From assembly GCA_025356765.1 (NCBI GenBank), contig JANXRO010000308.1, positions 1-5,126 of the forward strand: a stretch of DNA of 5,126 nucleotides, read 5' to 3'. The notes under the pieces were generated by a model. It was not told the DNA's origin, did not search any database, and saw only the letters and a list, made by a program, of their open reading frames with translations. Origin of the DNA: Hyphomicrobiales bacterium (GTDB taxonomy: Bacteria; Pseudomonadota; Alphaproteobacteria; Rhizobiales; Aestuariivirgaceae). Shown here one piece after another: positions 1 to 5,126 of the stretch. Both the position numbers and the translations under genes were made by a program. Within the stretch, counting starts at the first letter, position 1, and every line of letters begins with the position of its first letter.

Positions 1-586
1 CGCGCGCATAACCCCAAGCCACCGCATCATGCCGCCCCGTGCCGCCACGTGGTTGATAATAAGCGCCCAGAATAGGGTATCGACAATTCGGATCATCATT
101 GATGATGGGGCAAATTTGTTTCACTTCCGCTGGTGTGACCATGCGGCAATCCAAGCCCGCCAAACGGTTGGCATGGGCCGTGCGTTGAAAGGCGCGCAAT
201 TCATGTTGGGTTTGGCACAACATCAAAACACCGCGTGGGCTGAACATCACGTTATAGTTCAAATCTTGCGTCAGCCCCTCATAGAGCGAACGCGCCAGTT
301 CATAGATGGCGATGGAAGGGTCTTGCAAATAGTTGGACCTGATGATGGTGGTGTTGCGCCCGGTGTTGCCGCCGCCCAGCCAGCCTTTTTCAACCACGGC
401 GATGTTTGTCATCTTGTGGTTTTTGGCCAGATAATAGGCGGTGGCCAAACCATGGCCGCCAGCACCCACAATCACGGCATCATATTCGGCTTTGGGTTGG
501 GGAGAGCGCCAAGCGCGTTCCCAATCCTTGTGGTAATTCATCGCATTGCGGGCGAGAGAAAATATCGAATAGCGAGGTTTCAACAT
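1..586 (-). CDS. soxB: Sarcosine oxidase beta subunit, N-terminal part (gene cut by left window edge)
   Basis: This is the beta subunit of heterotetrameric sarcosine oxidase, a cytoplasmic flavoenzyme that oxidatively demethylates sarcosine to glycine and passes the one-carbon unit to tetrahydrofolate. It acts late in choline and glycine betaine catabolism. 195 codons are visible of a family length near 415. An FAD-binding dinucleotide fold starts at about residue 36, with VIVGAGGHG (GxGxxG, residues 41-46) and acidic E66 ending strand 2 (VVEKG). The family block RNTTIIRSNYL lies at residues 77-87. RGGTGRHDAVAWG lies at 180-192; H186 in its RHD triplet matches the place where the family carries covalently bound FMN (recalled from family knowledge). 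The ATG at 586 gives the usual N-terminus (MLKPRYSIFSLARNA). An in-frame ATG at 616 would add 10 residues and sits only two bases after a GGAG. No strong Shine-Dalgarno precedes 586. The rest of a soxBDAG operon would lie to the left, outside the window. Confidence 0.93.
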   Translation of the reverse strand, partial: MLKPRYSIFSLARNAMNYHKDWERAWRSPQPKAEYDAVIVGAGGHGLATAYYLAKNHKMTNIAVVEKGWLGGGNTGRNTTIIRSNYLQDPSIAIYELARSLYEGLTQDLNYNVMFSPRGVLMLCQTQHELRAFQRTAHANRLAGLDCRMVTPAEVKQICPIINDDPNCRYPILGAYYQPRGGTGRHDAVAWGYAR

Positions 587-700
587 AATTTTGGTTCTAT
601 CAGATGCCAAAGCCATGCTCCAATGCTTTCCGACGTGGGGCTGCACCACTGCGACAATGGGCCGTGGACGACAAATTGACCAAGCTGATAAGAGACTGAC
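587..700. promoter_or_regulatory. Divergent intergenic region between soxB and ccmE
   Basis: The 5' ends of soxB (leftward) and ccmE (rightward) face each other across 114 bases, so promoters for both genes are expected here. I see no convincing -35/-10 pair. A TTGACC at 676-681 resembles a -35 box, but it lies too close to the ccmE start to serve that gene. CGACAA occurs twice in direct orientation (652-657 and 669-674), 17 bases apart from start to start, which may be a binding site or chance. An AAGAGA at 690-695 is the only, weak, Shine-Dalgarno candidate for ccmE. Confidence 0.35.
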
Positions 701-1132
701 ATGACACGCAAACAAAAGCGCTTGAGCATTATTTTGGCGGGCCTTGGCCTTCTCGGCGTAGCTGCCGGTTTGGTTTTGTTTGCGCTCAATGATTCAATCG
801 TATTTTTCTATACGCCCAGCGAAATTGCCCAAAAACACATCACATCGGGCCAGCGCATCAGGCTTGGTGGGCTGGTTGAAAAAGGCACGCTTGTAAAAAG
901 CAATGATGGCCTTGTGGCATTCGTGGTGACAGACATGACCAGCACGATGAAGGTTAATTACAAAGGCCTGCTGCCAGATTTGTTTAAAGAAGGCCAAGGC
1001 GTTGTGGCCGAAGGGGCAATGGCAGCAGATGGCACATTTAAAGCTGATTCCGTTTTGGCCAAGCATGATGAGAAATACATGCCCAAGGAAATTGTCGACA
1101 AGCTCAAAGCCCAAGGCCAATGGAAGGGCTAA
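701..1132 (+). CDS. ccmE: Cytochrome c maturation haem chaperone CcmE (CycJ)
   Basis: CcmE is a membrane-anchored periplasmic haem chaperone. In System I cytochrome c maturation it takes haem from the CcmABCD complex, holds it covalently through a histidine and hands it to the CcmF/CcmH ligation machinery. The 143-residue length is normal for the family. A short basic N-terminus (MTRKQKR) leads into one membrane anchor at about residues 8-29. A beta-rich OB-fold follows at about 40-125, including RLGGLVEKG. The signature LAKHDEKYMP at 119-128 contains the haem-binding H122 and the Y126 haem ligand. The start is the only ATG that gives the anchor; its Shine-Dalgarno (AAGAGA, 690-695) is weak. 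In related alphaproteobacteria ccmE lies between ccmI and ccmF/ccmH. Here soxB diverges upstream and degP follows directly, so ccmE stands apart from its usual partners. Confidence 0.95.
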   Translation: MTRKQKRLSIILAGLGLLGVAAGLVLFALNDSIVFFYTPSEIAQKHITSGQRIRLGGLVEKGTLVKSNDGLVAFVVTDMTSTMKVNYKGLLPDLFKEGQGVVAEGAMAADGTFKADSVLAKHDEKYMPKEIVDKLKAQGQWKG

Positions 1133-1173
1133 ACTCCACCAAGTTCACTATTCCGCCGCAATGAGGCAAAGAT

Positions 1174-1201
1174 TTCACACGGTTGCCGCAAACATTACAG
1201 T
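1174..1201 (+). promoter_or_regulatory. Possible sigma-70-type promoter for degP
   Basis: TTCACA at 1174-1179 matches five of six bases of TTGACA, and TACAGT at 1196-1201 matches four of six of TATAAT, with a 16-base spacer. Transcription would begin near 1208 and give a leader of about 70 bases that contains the hairpin before degP. The match is weak and such sites occur by chance. The leader shows no heat-shock sigma-32 type pair that I can recognise. Confidence 0.22.
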
Positions 1202-1243
1202 CTCTTCATAAAATGGTAATGTTCAAGTAACGAGGCCAAGCCC

Positions 1244-1273
1244 ATATTCACTTCATCAAATGAAGGAGAATGT
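1244..1273 (+). promoter_or_regulatory. Imperfect hairpin covering the degP ribosome binding site (candidate RNA thermometer or operator)
   Basis: The degP Shine-Dalgarno is AAGGAG (1263-1268), eight bases before the ATG at 1277. In RNA, CTTCAT (1251-1256) pairs with ATGAAG (1260-1265) around a three-base loop. The outer segment ATATTC (1244-1249) pairs with GAATGT (1268-1273), including one G-U pair. Between the two stems lies an asymmetric internal loop (A1250 opposite G1266 and A1267). The ribosome site is therefore held in a mostly A-U stem of 12 pairs with a defect at the site itself, the general design of heat-melting RNA thermometers. The inner inverted repeat could instead be a protein-binding site in DNA. 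The pairing is seen in the sequence; the function is inference. Confidence 0.4.
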
Positions 1274-1276
1274 TCC

Positions 1277-2749
1277 ATGTTGAATAATTTGAAGTCCCCG
1301 CGCAAAACAGTTTATGGTCTGCTCACAGCCGCACTTTTGTCGGCCAGCGTCTTTACATCTGCCATTGTGGCTTTGCCACCCGCACATATGGCCCAAGCCG
1401 AAGCCATTGCTGGCTTGGACGCTTCCAAATCTTTAAGCCCGCTTGTTGAAAAAGTTATGCCAGCTGTCGTCAGCGTTGAAGTGAAGCTTGGCGATAAAGC
1501 AACCGACACAGCAGATAGTGGTGATGGCGGTGGCGACCAATTGCCCCCCGGCCTGAAAGATTTCTTCAACCAGTTCCCACAGTTCAAAAATCGCATGCCG
1601 CATAATCCTCAAGGTGGTGGCATGGCCTTGGGTTCAGGCTTCGTGCTTTCTGCTGATGGTTATGTTGTGACCAACAACCACGTTGTTGCCGATGCAGACT
1701 CCGTGAAAGTAAAATTCCAGAACGGTGACAGCTTTGATGCAACTGTTATTGGAACCGATCCAAAAACCGATTTGGCTCTTCTCAAAATCAAAGGTGGCAA
1801 ATCGTTCCCCTTTGTGAATTTCTCCACAACTGAAGCAAAAGTGGGTGATTATGTGATGGCCGTTGGCAATCCATTTGGTTTGGGCGGCACGGTGACACGC
1901 GGAATTATTTCAGCCCGCGGCCGCGATATTGGCAATGGCCCCTATGATGATTTCTTGCAGATTGATGCATCCATCAACAAAGGCAATTCTGGAGGTCCAA
2001 CATTCAATCTGGATGGTGATGTAATTGGCATTAACACTGCCATTTATTCTCCATCAGGCGGCTCGGTTGGCATTGGTTTTGCCATTCCAGCAGCCACAGC
2101 GTTGAACGTGATTGAAAGCTTGAAAACCAACCACAAAGTAACGCGCGGTTGGCTTGGTGTGCAAATTCAACCTGTCACAGCCGACATTGCTGACACGCTG
2201 CATTTGGATGGCACCAAAGGCGCGTTGATTTCAGATTTGACTGAACGTTCACCTGCTTTGAAAGCCGGGCTGAAAGCCGGTGACACCATTGTGAAAGTGA
2301 ACGACATTCAGATTGTGGATGATCGTGATCTTGCCAAAGTGATTGGCAAAGTTTCGCCAGGCACAGATGTGAAACTTGCGATTATTCGTGACGGCAAGGC
2401 CCAGACAATTACAGTCACTTTGGGCACAATGCCAAACGAAGCCCCTAAAATGGCCAACGCCGATCAGGGCGATGCAGCGCCCGCTGCACCACTGGCCGCA
2501 TTTGGTTTGGAAGTTGAACCTGCCGCAAATGGCAAGGGCGTTAAGATCACCAAGATCGACCCCAAGTCTGATGCAGCACAAACTATCCTGAAGGAAGGCG
2601 ACACGATTTTGAAAGTTGCCGGATCTGAAGTGACAGACCAAGCGAGCGTGGACGAGGCCTTGAAGAAGGCAGGCGACAAGAAAGTTTTGTTGCTCGTTAA
2701 AACAGCACAAGGCCAAAGCTTTGTAACGCTTGGAAAAGCCAAGGGCTAA
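1277..2749 (+). CDS. degP: Periplasmic serine protease/chaperone DegP (HtrA family, Do-like)
   Basis: DegP is an ATP-independent serine protease and chaperone that degrades or refolds damaged periplasmic and outer-membrane proteins. A signal peptide covers residues 1-41: basic start, hydrophobic stretch at about 13-33, and an AQA cleavage motif before E42. A trypsin-like protease domain follows at about 50-285. Its catalytic triad is H135 (TNNHVV), D165 (KTDLALL) and S238 (GNSGGP). A Gly/Pro/Phe-rich insert at about 84-115 corresponds to the LA loop. PDZ1 spans about 288-383 (GWLGV, SPALKAGLKAGD) and PDZ2 about 405-487. An Ala/Pro-rich linker at about 384-407 joins them. The 490-residue length is typical of family members with two PDZ domains. 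The ATG at 1277 has a good Shine-Dalgarno and gives a complete signal peptide. Placement just before a two-component pair is also seen in rhizobial relatives. Translation may be controlled by the hairpin over its ribosome site. Confidence 0.96.
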   Translation: MLNNLKSPRKTVYGLLTAALLSASVFTSAIVALPPAHMAQAEAIAGLDASKSLSPLVEKVMPAVVSVEVKLGDKATDTADSGDGGGDQLPPGLKDFFNQFPQFKNRMPHNPQGGGMALGSGFVLSADGYVVTNNHVVADADSVKVKFQNGDSFDATVIGTDPKTDLALLKIKGGKSFPFVNFSTTEAKVGDYVMAVGNPFGLGGTVTRGIISARGRDIGNGPYDDFLQIDASINKGNSGGPTFNLDGDVIGINTAIYSPSGGSVGIGFAIPAATALNVIESLKTNHKVTRGWLGVQIQPVTADIADTLHLDGTKGALISDLTERSPALKAGLKAGDTIVKVNDIQIVDDRDLAKVIGKVSPGTDVKLAIIRDGKAQTITVTLGTMPNEAPKMANADQGDAAPAAPLAAFGLEVEPAANGKGVKITKIDPKSDAAQTILKEGDTILKVAGSEVTDQASVDEALKKAGDKKVLLLVKTAQGQSFVTLGKAKG

Positions 2750-2756
2750 CAATCCT

Positions 2757-2790
2757 ATGCACCTCGATCAAACATTTGATCGGGGTGCAT
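2757..2790 (+). terminator. Strong palindromic hairpin after degP (terminator-like, without a T tract)
   Basis: The arms at 2757-2772 and 2775-2790 are complementary at 15 of 16 positions, and the remaining position is a T-G pair (wobble in RNA). Only two bases lie between the arms, so the real loop is probably four bases. It begins seven bases after the degP stop. The sequence after it (CCTGCAAACTTTG) is not T-rich, so this is not a classical intrinsic terminator. It may attenuate or separate transcription between degP and the regulator pair, protect the degP mRNA 3' end, or be a dispersed palindromic repeat. The structure is clear; the role is not. Confidence 0.5.
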
Positions 2791-2805
2791 CCTGCAAACT
2801 TTGAA

Positions 2806-2811
2806 AAGGGG
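2806..2811 (+). promoter_or_regulatory. Ribosome binding site fixing the long start of the response regulator
   Basis: AAGGGG lies eight bases before the ATG at 2820. The alternative ATG at 2889, where a standard receiver domain would start, has only a poor AGG upstream. This favours the longer protein. Confidence 0.55.
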
Positions 2812-2819
2812 CTAATTCT

Positions 2820-3563
2820 ATGCAACCGCAGAAAAATGAAACAAATGCTGATTTGACAGGTGATGTTTGGGCTGGCACAGGCAATTACATGCGCATCCTA
2901 ATCATTGAAGATGATAAAGACGCCGCTTCCTGGCTGATGAAAGGCCTGAAAGAAAGCGGCCACATTGTTGATCTGGCAAGTGATGGCGAATTGGGTTTTG
3001 CCGTGGCCAACGAAGGCCGCCATGATGTTTTAATTGTCGATCGCATGTTGCCAAAAGTGGATGGGTTGACCATCATCAGCCAGTTGCGTTCCAATGGCCA
3101 CAAAACGCCTATTCTTATTTTAAGTGCGCTAAGCGATGTTGATGAACGTGTTAAAGGCCTACGCGCAGGCGGTGATGATTATCTGGCAAAGCCCTATTCA
3201 TTTTCAGAACTTTTGGCCCGCGTTGAAGGCTTGGGCGCACGTAAATTATTAGACCCCAAAGACGCAAAATTAAAAGCCGCCGATCTTGAACTTGATCTTT
3301 TAACCCGCACTGTAACCCGCGACGGCAAGCCGATTGTGTTGCAACCGCGCGAATTTAAATTGTTGGAATATCTGGTTCGCAACGCTGGCCACATTGTAAC
3401 GCGCACAATGCTTTTGGAAAATGTGTGGGATTATCATTTTGACCCGCAAACCAATGTGATTGACGTTCATGTTTCGCGGTTGCGCGGCAAACTTGATAAA
3501 GGTTTTGCGGAACCGCTTTTGCAAACAGTGCGCGGCGCTGGTTACATGATCCGTGCCAGGTAG
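2820..3563 (+). CDS. OmpR/PhoB-family two-component response regulator
   Basis: This is a cytoplasmic transcription regulator activated by phosphoryl transfer from the histidine kinase encoded next to it. The receiver domain covers about residues 24-136, with the acidic pocket (IIEDD, E30-D32), phospho-acceptor D74 (LIVDRMLP), switch S102 (LSALSD) and conserved K124 (AKPY). A winged-helix DNA-binding domain fills about 152-246, with LQPREFKLLEYL, VIDVHVSRLRGKLD and the closing VRGAGYMIR wing. From the internal ATG at 2889 the protein would be 224 residues, the usual size. The ATG at 2820 adds 23 polar residues (MQPQKNETNADL...) but has the better ribosome site, so I chose it. Its end overlaps the kinase start by 11 bases, which points to translational coupling. 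The regulon is unknown; neighbouring degP is a reasonable but unproven target. Related regulators occupy the same place after degP in rhizobia. Confidence 0.93.
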   Translation: MQPQKNETNADLTGDVWAGTGNYMRILIIEDDKDAASWLMKGLKESGHIVDLASDGELGFAVANEGRHDVLIVDRMLPKVDGLTIISQLRSNGHKTPILILSALSDVDERVKGLRAGGDDYLAKPYSFSELLARVEGLGARKLLDPKDAKLKAADLELDLLTRTVTRDGKPIVLQPREFKLLEYLVRNAGHIVTRTMLLENVWDYHFDPQTNVIDVHVSRLRGKLDKGFAEPLLQTVRGAGYMIRAR

Positions 3564-4932
3564 GTTTAAACTTTTTCGAACGTCAACGTTCCGCTTGTCG
3601 GCGCTCTATCTGTTTTTTTTCATGGCCTCAATCGTGGTCATTTTAAGCTATGTTTATTACGACACGATCAGCCTTTTAGAACAGCAAGATCAAGAAACCA
3701 TCAGAGCCGATGTGTTGGGTCTGACAGACCAATATCGCGTCGGCGGTGTTGCAGGCATCTTGGAAACCATTGAACGCCGCAACGCCCAGAAGGGTGAGAT
3801 GCTGTATATGTTGGCTGATCCTTCAGGAAGCCATATTGCTGGCAATCTTGTGTCATTGCCCATCAACTCCATACCCGATGACAGCTGGTTTGATTTCAAA
3901 ATCAAATCCGCTGACAAGAACGCTACGGCAGATCACACAGCACATGGCTATAATGTGCAACTGCCTGATGGCTATCAACTTGTTGTGGCGCGGGATGTGG
4001 AAGACATTCGCGTTTTTCGTGATCGAATTTTATATTCGCTTTATTGGGGCTTGGGTTTTGCTGTGGTGATTGGTTTGGGCGTTGGCACAGCGTTCAGCCG
4101 CAGCTTTCTGCGACGTGTGGACTCCATCACCAATACCAGCCAGAAAATTATGAATGGCAACCTATCAGACCGCATGCCCATTTCAGGCAGCGGCGATGAG
4201 CTTGACAGGTTGGCGCATTCACTAAACGACATGTTGAACAAAATTGAACTTTTGATGCAAGGCATGCGCGAAGTTTCGGGCAACGTGGCCCATGATTTGA
4301 AAACTCCGCTCACCCGTATGCGCGCGCGCCTTGAAGATGCGCTGCGTGGCGAAGACAAAGTTGCACAAAGGCATGCGCTTGAACAAAATGTGCATGATTG
4401 TGATAATCTTCTGGCCACGTTTAACGCGCTTTTATCCATCACCCAATTGGAAGCGGGCCAACAGCGCACAAGCTTAGAAAATCTTGATGCCTATGCAACC
4501 TTGGCCGATGTAGTGGAACTTTATGAACCCTTGGCGGAAGAAAACCATGGCACCATTCAGCTGCGCGCCCAGCCGGGGCTTATCATCAAAGCCAAGCGCG
4601 AACTGATGGCCCAGGCCCTCACCAACTTGCTGGATAACGCGCTGAAATATGGCGCATCAAAAGATGGTGGCACGCATATTATTGTGAGTGGCAGAATCGA
4701 ACAATCCAACACTGTCATCTCTGTTTCTGATCAAGGTACGGGCATTCCAGAAAAAGACCGAACCCGCGTTCTTGATCGCTTTGTAAGACTTGATGAAAGT
4801 CGCACAAAACCCGGCAACGGATTGGGCTTAAGTCTTGTCTCAAGCATCGCAACCCTTCTGGGCGGCAAGCTTATTATTCGTGACAACAACCCCGGCCTAA
4901 AAGCCGAATTGCACTTGCCTTACGCGGGTTAA
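3553..4932 (+). CDS. Membrane sensor histidine kinase, partner of the upstream response regulator
   Basis: This 459-residue inner-membrane kinase senses an unknown signal and phosphorylates the regulator encoded just before it. Segments in order: TM1 about 14-35; periplasmic sensor region about 37-157 with no recognised ligand domain; TM2 about 158-180; HAMP linker about 181-235; HisKA dimerisation domain about 236-305 with phospho-acceptor H247 (NVAHDLKTPLTR); and HATPase domain about 345-457. The ATPase carries the N box (TNLLDNALKYG, N362), G1 box (DQGTGIP, D393), F box (DRFVRLDESR) and G2 box (GNGLGLSLV). All boxes are intact, so it should be active. The start is GTG at 3553, inside the last codons of the regulator. 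The next ATG (3622) falls within TM1 and would truncate it. A run of eight T bases (3613-3620) encodes part of TM1. The family is clear; the signal sensed cannot be read from the sequence. Confidence 0.94.
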   Translation: MPGRFKLFRTSTFRLSALYLFFFMASIVVILSYVYYDTISLLEQQDQETIRADVLGLTDQYRVGGVAGILETIERRNAQKGEMLYMLADPSGSHIAGNLVSLPINSIPDDSWFDFKIKSADKNATADHTAHGYNVQLPDGYQLVVARDVEDIRVFRDRILYSLYWGLGFAVVIGLGVGTAFSRSFLRRVDSITNTSQKIMNGNLSDRMPISGSGDELDRLAHSLNDMLNKIELLMQGMREVSGNVAHDLKTPLTRMRARLEDALRGEDKVAQRHALEQNVHDCDNLLATFNALLSITQLEAGQQRTSLENLDAYATLADVVELYEPLAEENHGTIQLRAQPGLIIKAKRELMAQALTNLLDNALKYGASKDGGTHIIVSGRIEQSNTVISVSDQGTGIPEKDRTRVLDRFVRLDESRTKPGNGLGLSLVSSIATLLGGKLIIRDNNPGLKAELHLPYAG

Positions 4933-5126
4933 GCCAGCCGCGCCAAAGCCTTTTCACGTCCGATCAACGGCAACAATGCTGCAAGCTCTGGGCCGTGGTC
5001 CATGCCTGTCAACGCTTGGCGCAGCGGCATGAACAGTGTCTTGCCTTTGCGGGCCGATGCGATTTTCAAAGCCTCAGTCCACATTTTCCATGTTGTGTTG
5101 TCCCATGGTTCTGCCGGCAAATGATC
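4929..5126 (-). CDS. gltX: Glutamyl-tRNA synthetase, C-terminal end (gene cut by right window edge)
   Basis: Glutamyl-tRNA synthetase charges tRNA-Glu with glutamate in the cytoplasm; in many alphaproteobacteria a GltX paralogue also charges tRNA-Gln for later amidation. Only the last 65 residues are visible, against a family length of about 440-480. They belong to the C-terminal anticodon-binding helical domain. The recognisable block is RKGKTLFMPLRQALTG followed by GPELAALLPLIG and the ending REKALARLA. The catalytic HIGH and KMSKS motifs lie outside the window, so which GltX paralogue this is cannot be decided. The gene converges on the histidine kinase: its TAA stop (4931-4929) and the kinase TAA (4930-4932) share bases, leaving no intergenic space or terminator. 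Confidence 0.9.
   Translation of the reverse strand, partial: DHLPAEPWDNTTWKMWTEALKIASARKGKTLFMPLRQALTGMDHGPELAALLPLIGREKALARLA

Noticed and set aside
29..679. Long open frame on the plus strand (216 codons)
   Set aside because: It is antisense to soxB, whose reading frame gives an unmistakable flavoprotein; the plus-strand product resembles no family and runs across the intergenic region.
676..681. TTGACC as a -35 box for ccmE
   Set aside because: A -10 at the normal distance would fall on the ccmE start codon, leaving no leader.
794..1120. Minus-strand open frame within ccmE
   Set aside because: Shadow of ccmE, which has its full haem-binding signature on the plus strand.
1002..1211. Plus-strand frame crossing from ccmE into the spacer, considered as a ccmF/ccmH remnant
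   Set aside because: Its product shows no haem-lyase motif, and most of it overlaps ccmE in another frame.
1133..1276. Terminator for ccmE
   Set aside because: I found no stem-loop followed by a T tract in this spacer; the only clear hairpin covers the degP ribosome site.
2249..2752. Minus-strand open frame of 167 codons opposite the degP 3' half
   Set aside because: Cys/Phe/His-rich nonsense composition, no ribosome site, and opposite well-conserved PDZ domains.
4041..4469. Minus-strand open frame of 142 codons opposite the kinase
   Set aside because: Antisense to TM2, HAMP and HisKA of an intact kinase; Arg/Ser-rich product typical of a shadow frame.

Overview
The window looks like ordinary chromosomal DNA from an alphaproteobacterium. 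G+C is close to half by eye, and the proteins read most like Hyphomicrobiales (Rhizobiales) relatives. The evidence is the protein content and the gene order ccmE - degP - OmpR-type regulator - histidine kinase. That order resembles the end of the rhizobial cytochrome c maturation locus (ccmI-ccmE-ccmF-ccmH-degP-regulator-kinase). No finer taxonomic call is possible from the sequence alone.

Layout. Bases 1-586 (minus strand) hold the first 195 codons of a sarcosine oxidase beta subunit gene (soxB), cut by the left edge. A 114-base gap (587-700) separates it from the divergent ccmE (701-1132), a haem chaperone. A 144-base leader (1133-1276) precedes degP (1277-2749), a periplasmic HtrA protease with two PDZ domains. 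The end of this leader can fold into an imperfect hairpin that includes the degP Shine-Dalgarno. A strong palindrome (2757-2790) follows degP. Next come an OmpR-family response regulator (2820-3563) and a membrane histidine kinase (3553-4932) that overlap by 11 bases. The last 15 codons plus the stop region of the kinase run into the convergent 3' end of gltX (glutamyl-tRNA synthetase, 4929-5126, minus strand), whose stop codon shares the bases TTAA with the kinase stop.

How the genes fit together. CcmE works in the periplasm on cytochrome c maturation. DegP controls the quality of periplasmic and envelope proteins. The regulator-kinase pair is co-transcribed and may sense an envelope signal, possibly regulating degP (inference from position only). 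SoxB (choline/glycine betaine/sarcosine breakdown) and GltX (translation) are unrelated flanking genes read from the other strand.

I found no mobile element, CRISPR array, tRNA, rRNA or clearly novel system. The points most worth a second look are the possible RNA thermometer or operator at the degP start, the absence of ccmF and ccmH between ccmE and degP, the palindrome after degP, and the 23-residue N-terminal extension of the response regulator.
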